In this document: positions 6,917 through 16,593 of the stretch, piece by piece
Numbering within the stretch: position 1 is the first letter of the stretch
How the letters are laid out: every line of letters begins with the position of its first letter
Made by a program: the position numbers and the translations under genes
Source of the DNA: Oscillatoriaceae cyanobacterium M7585_C2015_266
GTDB lineage: Bacteria; Cyanobacteriota; Cyanobacteriia; Cyanobacteriales; Oscillatoriaceae
Length of the DNA: 54,958 nucleotides
Reading direction: 5' to 3'
Assembly: GCA_015295835.1 (NCBI GenBank)
Contig: DVEG01000024.1
Coordinates: forward strand, 1-54,958
Notes under the pieces: model-generated
Database searches by the model: none
What the model was told of the DNA's origin: nothing
The model's input: only the letters and a program-made list of their open reading frames with translations

Positions 6917-9900
6917 ATGAACAACGGCAGAGTCAGAATTTACGAACTATCACGGGAATTAAATTTGGATAATAAAGATATATTGGCAGTTTGCGAACAA
7001 CTTAATATTGCAGTCAAAAGCCACAGCAGCACGATTACAGAAGAAGATGCTAAGCGCATTCGCGCGCATTCTGAAAAATATGTAGCAAGCCACTCATCAA
7101 CAAAAACATCTTCCCCAAGCAAACAAAAACCGCGTTCCGAAGAGAAAGCGGAAGCGGGCGAGCGACAAAACCGTCCCAAACAGCAGCAGCAAATTTTGGA
7201 GGTGCGGCAACAAAATCAAGAGCGCTCAGAGCAAAAACAGCAAAAGTCAGGGAACAGCCCTTCGCCACAAGTGTTAGTTCCCCCCCAATCTTCTCAAAGC
7301 ACTCAAAGACAAGACTCCGCAAGGGCGACGATGCTTAATCGGCCTATCCGCATAAATCAGAATAATGCCACGGCAACGACCGAGCCGGCCAAAGGGTTGG
7401 CAGAAACGCCCCAGCCCACTGGAGGGGCGAAATCCACTGTAAATGAAGAAAAACCAACGGCGGCGGGACATTCCCAAAGTTGGCCAAAAGAGAAAAATGT
7501 AGCTAAAGCGGCAGAACCACCAAGGCTGATAGCACCTCCCGTGAGACCGTCAGCGGCGAATAGCGGGCAAGCAGGAGGAGGAGGAGGAGGAGGAGGAGTG
7601 GCAAAGCCAGTACTGAAACGTACTCCAGGAAAGGAAGAGGCAAAAGCTAAAAAATCAGAGCAAGAAAAAGCGATCGCTACTGTTGGGCAGACATCTGAAT
7701 CGGGATCAACACCTGCCACACCAACGCCCCGCCCCGCCCCACGCGAGGCAGCAGCACCGTCGCCTACAAAGCCGAAACGGCCCTCTGAAATTCAGCGTCC
7801 CCATCGTAGTGAACCTATAGTTACCGCCGAAATAGAGGAGGCAGCAGAGACCGAAGAAGAAACAGAAGAAATCATTCCTTTGCTGGTGCGACCAACGCCA
7901 CCACGTTCCCCGAAACGTAACAAAAAACGTGAGCTCGAAGAAGAAGACTTACAAGACTTTCCCGAAAAAGCAGGGAAAAGTGGCTTGAAAGCCAAACGGC
8001 GTTCCAAACCAATCGAAGAAGACGAAGACGATCTAGAAAGCGAATTAGAAGAACTGCCAGAAACTGTGCAGGTCAGTCTTTCTATTGCTCGTCCAGCTAA
8101 GCAAAAGAATCGTCCAGCCCAGGCCAGACCGACAGCGGCGGCAGCTACTGCAAAGGCCAAAAAGGCGGCAGCCTCTCCAGAGCGAGAAGGAGCTGCTAAG
8201 TCAAGCAAAAATCGCAACGCCCGCGAACAAGAGGTGAAAAAACAACGTCCCGAAAAAGTGACTTTGGCAGACAGCATGACGGTGCGAGAACTGGCAGAAC
8301 TTCTGGTAGTTCCGGAAACCGAAATAGTCAAAATCCTCTTTTTCAAGGGAATGGCGGTTAACATTACCCAAACCCTGGACTTAGAAACAGCATCACTGGT
8401 GGCAAGAGAACTGGGTGTGGAAGTGGAAACAGCCCAGGCAGAATCAGAAGCTCGCAAAAGCACCGAAATTATCGACGAGGCAGATTTGGAAAATCTGCAA
8501 CCGCGTCCGCCAGTGGTAACGATTATGGGCCATGTAGACCACGGCAAAACCACCTTACTCGACGCCATCCGCAAAACAAAAGTGGCTCAGGGAGAAGCGG
8601 GTGGCATTACTCAGCACATCGGTGCCTACCATGTCGATGTAGAACACAACGGCAAAATTCAGCAAGTTGTGTTTTTGGATACCCCAGGTCACGAAGCATT
8701 CACCGCTATGCGGGCACGAGGGGCACGGGTGACTGATATCGCTGTGCTAGTGGTGGCTGCAGATGATGGAGTGCGCCCACAGACGATTGAAGCAATCAGC
8801 CACGCTAAAGCAGCAGGGGTTCCAATTATCGTCGCTATCAATAAAATCGATAAAGAACAAGCTCAACCAGAGCGGGTAAAACAAGAATTGACAGAATACG
8901 GTCTGGTGCCAGAAGAATGGGGCGGCCAGACAATAATGGTGCCCGTAAGCGCTATAAAAGGAGAAAATCTAGATACCCTGCTGGAAATGATCCTATTGGT
9001 GGCAGAAGTCGAAGAACTCTCGGCTAACCCCAACCGACCAGCAAAGGGAACAGTGATCGAAGCGCATTTGGATAAGGCAAAAGGCCCTGTAGCAACCCTG
9101 CTGGTACAAAATGGTACGCTGCGAGTAGGCGATATATTGGTAGCAGGAGCGGCCTTCGGCAAGGTGCGGGCAATGGTCGATGACCGAGGTAGGCGCGTAG
9201 AAGTCGCAACACCGTCGTTTGCAGTGGAAGTGTTGGGCTTGAGTTCCGTACCAGCAGCAGGTGACGAGTTCGAGGTGTTTCTGGATGAAAAAGAAGCCAG
9301 GGCGATCGCTGATAAACGAGCAGAAGAACAACGTCAATCTCGCCTGCAGCAAGCAATGGCGGCTCGCCGCGTTACTCTCAACAGCCTCTCTGCTCGCGCT
9401 CAAGAAGGCCAGTTGAAAGAACTTAATCTTATCCTCAAGGCAGATGTCCAAGGGTCTGTGGAAGCAATTCTCGGAGCTTTGCGGCAACTGCCTCAAAATC
9501 AAGTTCAAATCCGCGTCCTTTTGGCAGCTCCAGGAGAAATCACTGAAACTGATGTCGATCTCGCAGCCGCTTCCGATGCAGTAATTATCGGTTTCAATAC
9601 CACTTTTGCTACCGGCGCTCGCTCTGCCGCTGATGCAGCAGGCGTTGACGTGCGAGAATATAACATTATCTACAATCTCCTAGATGACATCCAAGGGGCA
9701 ATGGAAGGTCTGCTGGAACCAGAATTGGTGGAAGAACACCTCGGTCAGGCAGAAGTACGTGCTGTTTTCCCAATTAGCAAGGGAGTTGTCGCCGGTTGCT
9801 ATGTTCAGTCTGGCAAAATGCTCCGCAACTGCAAAGTGCGAGTGCGTCGTAATGGTCAGGTGATCCACGAAGGCAATCTTGATTCCCTCAAACGGATGAA

Positions 9901-10033
9901 AGAAGATGTCAAAGAAGTCAATTTTGGCTTTGAATGCGGTATCGGTCTGGATAATTTCCATAACTGGGCTGTCGGCGACATTATTGAAGCATTCCGGATG
10001 GTAACTAAACGACGCACGCTGTCGCCAAATTGA
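6917..10033 (+). CDS. infB: translation initiation factor IF-2
   Basis: The product has 1038 residues. It is the GTPase that places fMet-tRNA on the 30S subunit. Residues 1-52 form an N-terminal IF2N domain ([17 protein letters not shown]). Residues 55-440 are a long Pro/Lys/Glu-rich disordered region containing an eight-glycine run from a GGA microsatellite (about 7574-7598). A second IF2N module follows ([18 protein letters not shown]). The G domain starts near residue 530: [11 protein letters not shown] (G1), DTPGHEAF (G3), NKID (G4). The C-terminal beta barrels and fMet-tRNA-binding domain are complete. It starts with ATG after GGAGAAGTGG. The extended N-terminal region is usual for cyanobacteria. 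Confidence 0.97.
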   Translation: MNNGRVRIYELSRELNLDNKDILAVCEQLNIAVKSHSSTITEEDAKRIRAHSEKYVASHSSTKTSSPSKQKPRSEEKAEAGERQNRPKQQQQILEVRQQNQERSEQKQQKSGNSPSPQVLVPPQSSQSTQRQDSARATMLNRPIRINQNNATATTEPAKGLAETPQPTGGAKSTVNEEKPTAAGHSQSWPKEKNVAKAAEPPRLIAPPVRPSAANSGQAGGGGGGGGVAKPVLKRTPGKEEAKAKKSEQEKAIATVGQTSESGSTPATPTPRPAPREAAAPSPTKPKRPSEIQRPHRSEPIVTAEIEEAAETEEETEEIIPLLVRPTPPRSPKRNKKRELEEEDLQDFPEKAGKSGLKAKRRSKPIEEDEDDLESELEELPETVQVSLSIARPAKQKNRPAQARPTAAAATAKAKKAAASPEREGAAKSSKNRNAREQEVKKQRPEKVTLADSMTVRELAELLVVPETEIVKILFFKGMAVNITQTLDLETASLVARELGVEVETAQAESEARKSTEIIDEADLENLQPRPPVVTIMGHVDHGKTTLLDAIRKTKVAQGEAGGITQHIGAYHVDVEHNGKIQQVVFLDTPGHEAFTAMRARGARVTDIAVLVVAADDGVRPQTIEAISHAKAAGVPIIVAINKIDKEQAQPERVKQELTEYGLVPEEWGGQTIMVPVSAIKGENLDTLLEMILLVAEVEELSANPNRPAKGTVIEAHLDKAKGPVATLLVQNGTLRVGDILVAGAAFGKVRAMVDDRGRRVEVATPSFAVEVLGLSSVPAAGDEFEVFLDEKEARAIADKRAEEQRQSRLQQAMAARRVTLNSLSARAQEGQLKELNLILKADVQGSVEAILGALRQLPQNQVQIRVLLAAPGEITETDVDLAAASDAVIIGFNTTFATGARSAADAAGVDVREYNIIYNLLDDIQGAMEGLLEPELVEEHLGQAEVRAVFPISKGVVAGCYVQSGKMLRNCKVRVRRNGQVIHEGNLDSLKRMKEDVKEVNFGFECGIGLDNFHNWAVGDIIEAFRMVTKRRTLSPN

Positions 10034-10225
10034 AAAGTGAAAGCAACCACGCTGACCTTAAGTACAGCGTAGGTTTATAACCTCACAATTGGAATCTGCT
10101 GCTACTCTAGAGGAAAAATTCACCCTGCTACTAAGCCCTGGCTCTAAGTGGCAGTACCCGCAGCAAATTCCTCAATGGTGGCAGGCTACCCGGTTCTACA
10201 TCAAGAGCTTTTTGCCCTTTTCCCT

Positions 10226-10876
10226 ATGCAATCTTTCTGGTTCGATCCCTATCTGTGGATTCACTTGGCGGGTCTGGCAGCTCTCCCTCTTTCCCTAGTC
10301 CTCTGTATGGTGGGATTGGCATTGGGCGAACCGCTTCTGCCAGTATGGCTGGAGTATCTGTTAGTGGCTGGAATGGGGAGCGCACCCGTAGTGGGAATGC
10401 AATTGTTTCGCCCCTTTTACATTTTTAGTATACTGGCTGTGGCCGTTAAGCCAGAGGAACTGACTACTAACCAGCGTCAGATTCTCAGCTTGTTTAAAAA
10501 GCTACAAAGCCGCTGGCTGGCGAGCGCATCAGCTTTAGTTCTATCTGTCGTTCTGTGGCCTATTTATCGTTGGGCACCCCTCGCTTCCCCCCTCGCTTCC
10601 TCTCTCCCGCAATGGCGCCTCCTCGGCTTGTTTGTAGCTGCATTGGCTTTTCTTTTCAGCAATCTCTTCTTACAAATTCCCCTGAGCGTACTGCGGCTAA
10701 TGCTCAGCAGTTCGGCTCAATTCGCCGCTGCCGAACCAATGGCACCAGAACAAATTCGCCAACAGTTTTCTATCTTGGGATGGCAAGTTAAGAAAATTTT
10801 GCCACCTCTGGCTACTTCCGAACCAACTCTTTCAAAATCTGAAACATTACCTTCTCCTGTTTCCGAACCAAAATAG
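10226..10876 (+). CDS. low-complexity-tail membrane protein
   Basis: About 216 residues from the ATG at 10226 (MQSFWFDPYLWIHLAGLAAL). An upstream GTG at 10148 in the same frame would add 26 atypical residues and is less likely. Four hydrophobic segments are visible: about residues 10-35, 42-70, 105-125 and 135-165. The C-terminus has a Pro/Ser/Thr/Glu-rich tail (LATSEPTLSKSETLPSPVSEP), the feature behind the cyanobacterial family name. Function is unknown. It follows infB by about 190 bases in the same direction, a pairing often seen in cyanobacteria. Confidence 0.75.
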   Translation: MQSFWFDPYLWIHLAGLAALPLSLVLCMVGLALGEPLLPVWLEYLLVAGMGSAPVVGMQLFRPFYIFSILAVAVKPEELTTNQRQILSLFKKLQSRWLASASALVLSVVLWPIYRWAPLASPLASSLPQWRLLGLFVAALAFLFSNLFLQIPLSVLRLMLSSSAQFAAAEPMAPEQIRQQFSILGWQVKKILPPLATSEPTLSKSETLPSPVSEPK

Positions 10877-10887
10877 CCGATTTGAAA

Positions 10888-10904
10888 AAAAGCTTGCAGC
10901 TTTT
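10888..10904 (+). terminator. short hairpin terminator after the infB-linked membrane gene
   Basis: AAAAGC (10888-10893), loop TTGCA, GCTTTT (10899-10904), then CTAAAA. It lies 12 bases beyond the stop codon at 10876. The stem is short, so the strength is uncertain. Confidence 0.45.
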
Positions 10905-11136
10905 CTAAAAAATGCGAGCGCAAATTACTCAGCCACCGCCCCGCTGGCAGGAGTAATACTGATGCTGAAATGTTAAATTTTCAATACTTCTGATTTATAA
11001 AAGAAATATTTAATAAAGAAAATATTTAATAAAATTAAGTAAATATATAAAAAAAGGGCCGCAACACCCCCTCTGCTAAAGTGCCTCCTATGGGGAAGCT
11101 AGTGGCCGCGAGCGCGTCTTTTAATCTTTTAATACT

Positions 11137-11382
11137 TTGTTTATGAAACAGGTATCTATGGCTAAACCAATTCCTACACCTGCAGAAACTGAAGCCACAG
11201 GAGCAGCCCTTGCTGCTACAGAGGTTAAAATTTGGGATAGCCTCAAAGGGGCGATCGCCTCTTCTTCTGGATTTCAAAGCTGGCAAACCGAACGCAATCT
11301 CGACAATCAACTTGAGGAACCTAACCTAGATCACCAAGTTCGCCACTACCTACGCGAAACCTTGGAAACTTTGGCTTACTGA
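11137..11382 (+). CDS. small conserved cyanobacterial protein
   Basis: 81 residues from the ATG at 11137; a second ATG at 11158 (MAKPIPTPAETEATG) matches better how I recall homologues starting. The sequence is soluble, with PAETEATGAALAATEVKIWDSLKGAIASSSGF near the middle and a C-terminal RHYLRETLETLAY. I recall close relatives in many cyanobacteria, all without known function. It ends just before a perfect bidirectional terminator hairpin shared with the convergent DUF3493 gene. Confidence 0.65.
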   Translation: MFMKQVSMAKPIPTPAETEATGAALAATEVKIWDSLKGAIASSSGFQSWQTERNLDNQLEEPNLDHQVRHYLRETLETLAY

Positions 11383-11422
11383 CTTAAAACATGGGCTAGA
11401 AAACCCTATAGCCATATCCAAA

Positions 11423-11466
11423 CTAAAAGCGCCAGCCCTTGAATACAGGAAGTCTGGCGCTTTTAG
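11423..11466. terminator. bidirectional terminator hairpin
   Basis: CTAAAAGCGCCAG (11423-11435) and CTGGCGCTTTTAG (11454-11466) are perfect 13-bp complements with an 18-base loop. The outer part of the stem supplies a T tract in both directions. It sits between two convergent genes (11137-11382 plus, 11627-11914 minus). Confidence 0.8.
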
Positions 11467-11626
11467 CTTATTATCTGTATTCAAGTTTAGGGCCTTTATA
11501 TAAGCTGGCCCCAATTTAAATTTCATATCTATAGTCTGGCATCTATTTCTAAAAATGCCTATTTTCTTAATCTTTTTTTTATTTTTGTTAATTTCTGTTG
11601 CAGCTAGAAAGAATGCTGAATGGCAC

Positions 11627-11914
11627 TTATTTAGAAGGTTTATCCAAATAAAATAACAAAACCATAAGGGCAACTACCCCAATTTGCAAAGCTAAATTAG
11701 GCAGAGCCGTGCCAACTTCCCTACCTGCTGCTAATTGAGCGAGAAAAACCATTGCGCCAATCAATCCAGAGGCAGCACAAACCCCATAGATAAATTTCCG
11801 CAGCCCTCGGTAAGGTGCAGCTGCTTCTGCTTTTAGGCGCGCATATCTTTCAGGATTCATATGCGCAGAAGCTTTGGGGCGATTGGTAGACTTTTTAGAG
11901 ATTGGTTCTGGCAT
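11627..11914 (-). CDS. DUF3493 domain protein
   Basis: The product has 95 residues. After a short basic N-terminus, the conserved core ERYARLKAEAAAPYRGLRKF leads into two hydrophobic helices: YGVCAASGLIGAMVFLAQLA (about 44-64) and LALQIGVVALMVLLFYLD (about 74-91). This is the DUF3493 family of cyanobacteria and plastids; plant relatives have been linked to photosystem II accumulation. It is most likely a thylakoid or inner-membrane protein. The start is ATG at 11914, preceded by an AT-rich leader. Confidence 0.85.
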   Translation of the reverse strand: MPEPISKKSTNRPKASAHMNPERYARLKAEAAAPYRGLRKFIYGVCAASGLIGAMVFLAQLAAGREVGTALPNLALQIGVVALMVLLFYLDKPSK

Positions 11915-12146
11915 AAATAAAAAAATTAAATGAATGGGAAAGCATTGCTGTTTTTTATTATATTATTGTCATTATAAGCGCCCCTTTTGGCAATCAGTCA
12001 CAATGCCACATCATCTCGTGGTGCTCTGCTTACGGTAAGCGCGTATACTTTTAGTAAAGACAGCGTAGCACTTTCAAAACGCATATGACTGCCAATTAGA
12101 GAGAAAGTTGTAGGGGGCGGTTAAACTTTTCACCCCCCTCAATTTT

Positions 12147-12677
12147 TTAGGCTGGCATTACAACCCTTTTCCGCAGCGATTCAGCCCGCTTTTTAGCAGT
12201 TTGATTATTCGGCTCATACTTTAGCGCTTCTTCGTAAACTTCCAAAGCTTGAGAAGTTAGCTTTTTACGCTCGTAAACAAATCCTAAATTATTCAATGCC
12301 GTCACATAATCTGGTTTATATTTCAAAGCCTCCTTATATTGGCGAATAGCCAAATCGTATTGCTCTAAAGCCGCGTAGGCAAACCCTAAGGCATTGTAGA
12401 CTAGAGCTATATTTTCTTCTCCCTCTAAGTCTGGCGCTTTTAGAGCATTTTGCAACTGCGTTACTGCCTGTGAAAATAACTTTTTATCTAAATAAATACT
12501 CCCCAGCTGATAATATTCTAGTGCAGTACCCTTTTCTTTGCTCAGCTTCTTTTGCAATTTAGAAAAGGTACTTTCGAGCTGGCGAGTTTTTATTATCTGC
12601 CTAAAAATAAACCAGGCAGTAGCAGAAAGCAAAGTTATTAACAGGGAAAGGTAGATAACCGCCAAGTTATTATCCAT
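12147..12677 (-). CDS. ycf37: Ycf37-like TPR protein, photosystem I assembly/stability
   Basis: The product has 176 residues. It has an N-terminal membrane anchor (residues 6-26), a basic coiled stretch, then three TPR repeats: YYQLGSIYLDKKLFSQAVTQ, ALGFAYAALEQYDLAIRQYK and LNNLGFVYERKKLTSQALEVY. Length, anchor and repeat order match cyanobacterial Ycf37, which in Synechocystis supports photosystem I trimer accumulation. It stands alone, with no other photosystem assembly gene beside it. A generic membrane TPR protein is the alternative. Confidence 0.8.
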   Translation of the reverse strand: MDNNLAVIYLSLLITLLSATAWFIFRQIIKTRQLESTFSKLQKKLSKEKGTALEYYQLGSIYLDKKLFSQAVTQLQNALKAPDLEGEENIALVYNALGFAYAALEQYDLAIRQYKEALKYKPDYVTALNNLGFVYERKKLTSQALEVYEEALKYEPNNQTAKKRAESLRKRVVMPA

Positions 12678-12826
12678 AATCTCAGAAACATTGACACTCT
12701 TACCTTTTTCAGCCTACACTAACAGTAAATTGACTGTGTATATTTTTTTCTTCCCAAGCCATTTCCGGGTTCGAGCTGGAGAAAAAGGCCAAATTTAGGC
12801 CAGGAGCCTGCACGTGAAGAATCCTG

Positions 12827-14017
12827 CTAGTTAGAGTGCGCTATTTTTGATGAGGTGTTGGGAAAGATTTCTCTCTCATTTTCCTGCAAATATTTTTGCA
12901 CAATTTCCAAAACTTTTTTTGGCTCTGGAGGCTTACTTAAAAAATCAGATGCCCCCGTCAAATTGGCACGCACACGCTCGACAACTCCATCGTAGCTAGT
13001 TAGGATAATAATTGGCGTTTGTCTAAACACAGAAGTTTGTCGCAAAAAACTGCACAAAACATAGCCATTTAAATCTGGCATGATTAAATCTAAGAAAATT
13101 AAAGCTGGTTTTTGCTTGACAAGTATTGACATTTCTGCTAGCGGCTCTTGAATTTTAAGAACTCTATATCCTGCTGGCAGGAGAATTTTTTCTAAAATAT
13201 GACCTATGAGCGCACTGTCATCAATACAAGCAATTAAAGGCGCTGAAGGATTAACTGCCGAAGCAACTAAGCGCATTTGTTCGATTGGAGAGGGTAAATC
13301 CGGTACATCTCGGACTTCTATCGTGCCCTGTTGTACGAAGTAATGCAAACTTCTAGTTACTCCAATAACCGATTGCTTTTTCTTGGCTGCGATATCCCAA
13401 AGAGTATTCTGACCATTAAAAAGTTTTGTTAGTCCGAAGAAAGTATTATAAGAAATTTGTTTTTGTAAATTCTCAGTGTCTTTTAAAATTGGCGCTTGAT
13501 CTGGGCAAATATAATCCAATCCCATTGCTTGCCATTGTTCGTAAAGCTGTATCGAATGTTGAAAAGTGTGCTTTATTTCTTCTGAAGATAAAGGCAAATT
13601 TAAGGTTTTTTTATAGGAAGATTCTCGCAGAGAAGGGAGCCAGCGACTGGTTAAATCAGAATGCCTAACCATTGTAAAGAAAACTTCTTTGGCGATGGAT
13701 TGAATGACGGCTTTTGCTTGATTCAGACTCAAGTGGGCTTGGGTGACTGCTTGGTTGAGCAATTGATATTCCCAGAGATTAGCAGTAGAAATTAGGTGTG
13801 GTTCTACTATAAAATCTGGACAGCATAGCATTAGAGCTCTTTCCCAGCGCCTGATTCGATGCTGCCCTCCCGTTGCATACAGAAGGCAACCGTGGAGGAA
13901 GTAGAAGTGCCATTGTCGCTCGCCTTTACTCACAATCAATTTGCCTGTTGCTCGTTGCTGCGATATTTCTTCTAGCTGCACGGCTATCTTTGCACATCCT
14001 GATGATTCTGAAATCAT
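12827..14017 (-). CDS. PATAN-domain response regulator (PatA/PixG/PilG type)
   Basis: About 396 residues from the ATG at 14017 (MISESSGCAKIAVQLEEISQ); a TTG eight codons upstream is less likely. The N-terminal PATAN/DUF4388 region contains RATGKLIVS, WHFYFLHGCLLYATGG and HRIRRWERAL. The C-terminal receiver (about residues 265-385) is complete: acidic pair in IACIDDSA, phospho-acceptor Asp in IFLDLIMPDLNG, IILTS, and Lys in FLSKPPEP. Such proteins (PatA, TaxP1, PixG, PilG) act in heterocyst patterning, phototaxis and type IV pilus control. No CheY, CheW or kinase gene adjoins it, so its pathway is unknown. Confidence 0.85.
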   Translation of the reverse strand: MISESSGCAKIAVQLEEISQQRATGKLIVSKGERQWHFYFLHGCLLYATGGQHRIRRWERALMLCCPDFIVEPHLISTANLWEYQLLNQAVTQAHLSLNQAKAVIQSIAKEVFFTMVRHSDLTSRWLPSLRESSYKKTLNLPLSSEEIKHTFQHSIQLYEQWQAMGLDYICPDQAPILKDTENLQKQISYNTFFGLTKLFNGQNTLWDIAAKKKQSVIGVTRSLHYFVQQGTIEVRDVPDLPSPIEQMRLVASAVNPSAPLIACIDDSALIGHILEKILLPAGYRVLKIQEPLAEMSILVKQKPALIFLDLIMPDLNGYVLCSFLRQTSVFRQTPIIILTSYDGVVERVRANLTGASDFLSKPPEPKKVLEIVQKYLQENEREIFPNTSSKIAHSN

Positions 14018-14227
14018 ATAAACCCATGCTACACAGTCCAATTTTTTTTATTTTAAGGTTTTTTGCCTTTTGAAACTTCAGTAATTTTTCTGATTTTTTG
14101 CTTCAGTACTTTTACGCTATTATTGACATTATTTTTTTAAATTTTCAATATTTTTTATCATTCTTTCATAATTACTATTTTGTTTGAAAAATGTTTAACT
14201 TGGTATATACAACAGGTTTATTATTTT

Positions 14228-16405
14228 TCAGCGACTAGATACTGTTGCATAGTAAGCAGTGTGTTGGGCTAACTTTTTATTAATTTCTGGATTATACAAC
14301 CGGAGATAATTCCAATAGTTTTCAAAAACTGCTTTAACGTATCCTTTAGTTTCACTAAAGGGAATCTGCTCAATAAAAATATCGGGATCGTTAAAGCCAT
14401 ATTTGGCAATCCAGTCGGCGACGCTGCCGGGACCTGCATTGTAACTGGCTACTGCTAGTAGAGAATTATTTTTGTATTCGTTGTGGGTGAAATCTAGATA
14501 AGCGGTGCCTATTTGAATGTTGTGTTCTGGATTATCTAGTCTATATTCCTTCAAACCTATACTTTTAGCAATTTCAGCACCGGTTTCGGGCATTACCTGC
14601 ATTAATCCAATAGCACCAACGGGAGATTTGATTGCCGGCATAAATCGCGATTCTTGTCGGATTAATGCCGTCACCAGTATGGGATTAAGATTGTTTGCTT
14701 TAGACCAATTGAGAATTATTTCTAAGTAGGGAAAGGGATAGAGAGCGTGCCAGTAAGCGGCTTGTTGTTTGAGTATTTGATATTGCGATCGCTCTTCTGG
14801 CTCTTGACGCTGCGACAAGTGAGAAACCATGAAAATCCCCTCTAGGTAATCACCAATCGCCAACCGCATCAAGCCATCAGTAAATTGTTCGCTGACACTC
14901 GGCTGCATTGGGTTTTTAAACTCAACCAGCCACAGACTCCAGGCATCGTAATCTTGAGCCAATTGGTAGAGTTCTTTAAGAGTCTCAGAGCCTGCGGGGG
15001 GTGTAGCTCGCTTTTCCGGGCGCACGACTATTGGAGAGTGCTGTCTGATATTGGTAAAATCTCCTACATCCCAGCCAAGTAACACAGCAGCGCGCCATGC
15101 ATAATAGCTTTCTGGGTAATTGGCAAGCAGGTGTTTATAAGCCTTCTCAGCTTCCTGTTGCTTGCCGAGGGTTTGCGCCCATTTTCCAACCCAAAAAGTT
15201 GCTTCCGGTGCTAATTCACTTTCGGGGTTTTCTTTTACTATTTGGGCAGCCCATTCCCAAGCAGATTTGAGTTCGCGAGCTGCTGCTTTTTCTTTAGCTA
15301 TACTCCAGCGTAGTTTAGCAGCGGCTTCTGACTGGGTATACTTGGTTAAAAGCAGTTGACGAGTTTCTTCGGCGGCTTTGATATTGCGACGACTTTCCAG
15401 AAGCTTTGATTTTTCCAATAGGGCATCGGGGGCTTTTTCGGGAAATTTTTCAATCGCCTGATTCAAATAAGAAATTGCTTCTTTTTCTGTAACCAATTCT
15501 TGTAAACGCAGTAATCCAAGCCCGGTTTCTGGGGCTTCTGGGAATTGCTGAACTAATTTTTTATAGGCATCGCGAGCAGCTTCTATTTTATTGCCCAATT
15601 GCAGCCCTCTTGCGGCGCGGTAAAGGTTGCGGGGGGTTGGGGGAGCTTTAGCGTAGGCGGCACCGGCTTTGCCGTATAGTTGTTTTTCCCAGTAGGCGAA
15701 GGCGATTATTTCCCATTCTTCTGGCTGGAATTGCTTGCCAGATTTCTCTAGTCGTTCAAGAACTGATATAATATCTGGATGGTATAAGCCGTGCTTGGCT
15801 ATGAGCAGGAGCAAATCCGTCTGTTTGGGATTTTGCTGTAATCGGCGACTAGCTATTTCGATGCTGCGGGGGTGAGCGGGAAATTCTGCGAGCGCTTTTT
15901 CCCAATACTCTGGCTGTTGCTGCCCCAATACATACAAAGCCTCTGCTGCCACGGGTTCTTTTTGGTGGTGCTTGAGAAGCTGCTCATAAGTTGCTCGAGC
16001 TTTAGCAGTATTCCCTGTTAATTGGTAAGCTTGCGCTCGTTTCAACAGAATATACCCCGCCAACAGAGAATAATCCTTTTCCAATCCTTCTAACCACTGT
16101 AGTGCTTTTTCCCCTTGCTCAGAGGCGAGCGCATCGCTGGCAAGCATATATCGAGCCCGGTTTTTTTCCCTTGATTTTCCCTCCCGCGCCAGGATTTCTA
16201 ACTGCGACGCCCGTGCTGCTCTTGGCAACTGTGTTAGTGAGAATACCTCCGATTCGATATTTTTGGCATCTACTTGTCTAAGTTGTTTATCCGACTTGCC
16301 AAAGTCTATATTTTTTATATAGGGGGCAGCCACTCCAATTGCCAGAATACAGACTCCTGTACTGATTGCCAGAGAAACGTTTCCTTTCCGTCGTCGCTTG
16401 AACAT
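14228..16405 (-). CDS. lytic transglycosylase, Slt70-like with TPR superhelix
   Basis: 725 residues from the ATG at 16405, which has AAGGGAAGGA just upstream; an in-frame extension to 16480 lacks a Shine-Dalgarno. An N-terminal basic stretch plus membrane helix (SLAISTGVCILAIGVAAPYI) anchors it facing the periplasm. Residues 50-530 are TPR-like helical repeats (KARATYEQLLKHH, AEKAYKHLLANYPESYYAW). The catalytic SLT domain is C-terminal: ALIRQESRFMPAIKSPVGA with the catalytic Glu, GLMQVMPETG, then NIQIGTAYLD and AVASYNAGPG. It cleaves peptidoglycan glycan strands to 1,6-anhydro products. It is monocistronic and divergent from pepA. Confidence 0.92.
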   Translation of the reverse strand: MFKRRRKGNVSLAISTGVCILAIGVAAPYIKNIDFGKSDKQLRQVDAKNIESEVFSLTQLPRAARASQLEILAREGKSREKNRARYMLASDALASEQGEKALQWLEGLEKDYSLLAGYILLKRAQAYQLTGNTAKARATYEQLLKHHQKEPVAAEALYVLGQQQPEYWEKALAEFPAHPRSIEIASRRLQQNPKQTDLLLLIAKHGLYHPDIISVLERLEKSGKQFQPEEWEIIAFAYWEKQLYGKAGAAYAKAPPTPRNLYRAARGLQLGNKIEAARDAYKKLVQQFPEAPETGLGLLRLQELVTEKEAISYLNQAIEKFPEKAPDALLEKSKLLESRRNIKAAEETRQLLLTKYTQSEAAAKLRWSIAKEKAAARELKSAWEWAAQIVKENPESELAPEATFWVGKWAQTLGKQQEAEKAYKHLLANYPESYYAWRAAVLLGWDVGDFTNIRQHSPIVVRPEKRATPPAGSETLKELYQLAQDYDAWSLWLVEFKNPMQPSVSEQFTDGLMRLAIGDYLEGIFMVSHLSQRQEPEERSQYQILKQQAAYWHALYPFPYLEIILNWSKANNLNPILVTALIRQESRFMPAIKSPVGAIGLMQVMPETGAEIAKSIGLKEYRLDNPEHNIQIGTAYLDFTHNEYKNNSLLAVASYNAGPGSVADWIAKYGFNDPDIFIEQIPFSETKGYVKAVFENYWNYLRLYNPEINKKLAQHTAYYATVSSR

Positions 16406-16593
16406 TCCTTCCCTTGATTTTTCTACTAATATATAAATTATTGTCTGTTTTTTATCAAGCCCTTTAATCCCGCTTTTCAATTCACATGAGTTACTTATTT
16501 TAGTTCTAACGCTTCCCCTGACTTCTGATATTAGGGCTTATTTTAATGGATACTAGATATTATAGAGAATTAAAGGTAAGGTCACAGTAAGCA

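Noticed and set aside
7357-8574. Long minus-strand open frames opposite infB
   Set aside because: They are shadows of the biased codons of the Lys/Glu/Pro-rich IF-2 linker; no start signals or protein-like motifs.
12765-12780. GGTTCGAGCTGG as a possible tRNA T-arm
   Set aside because: No acceptor, D or anticodon arms can be built around it.
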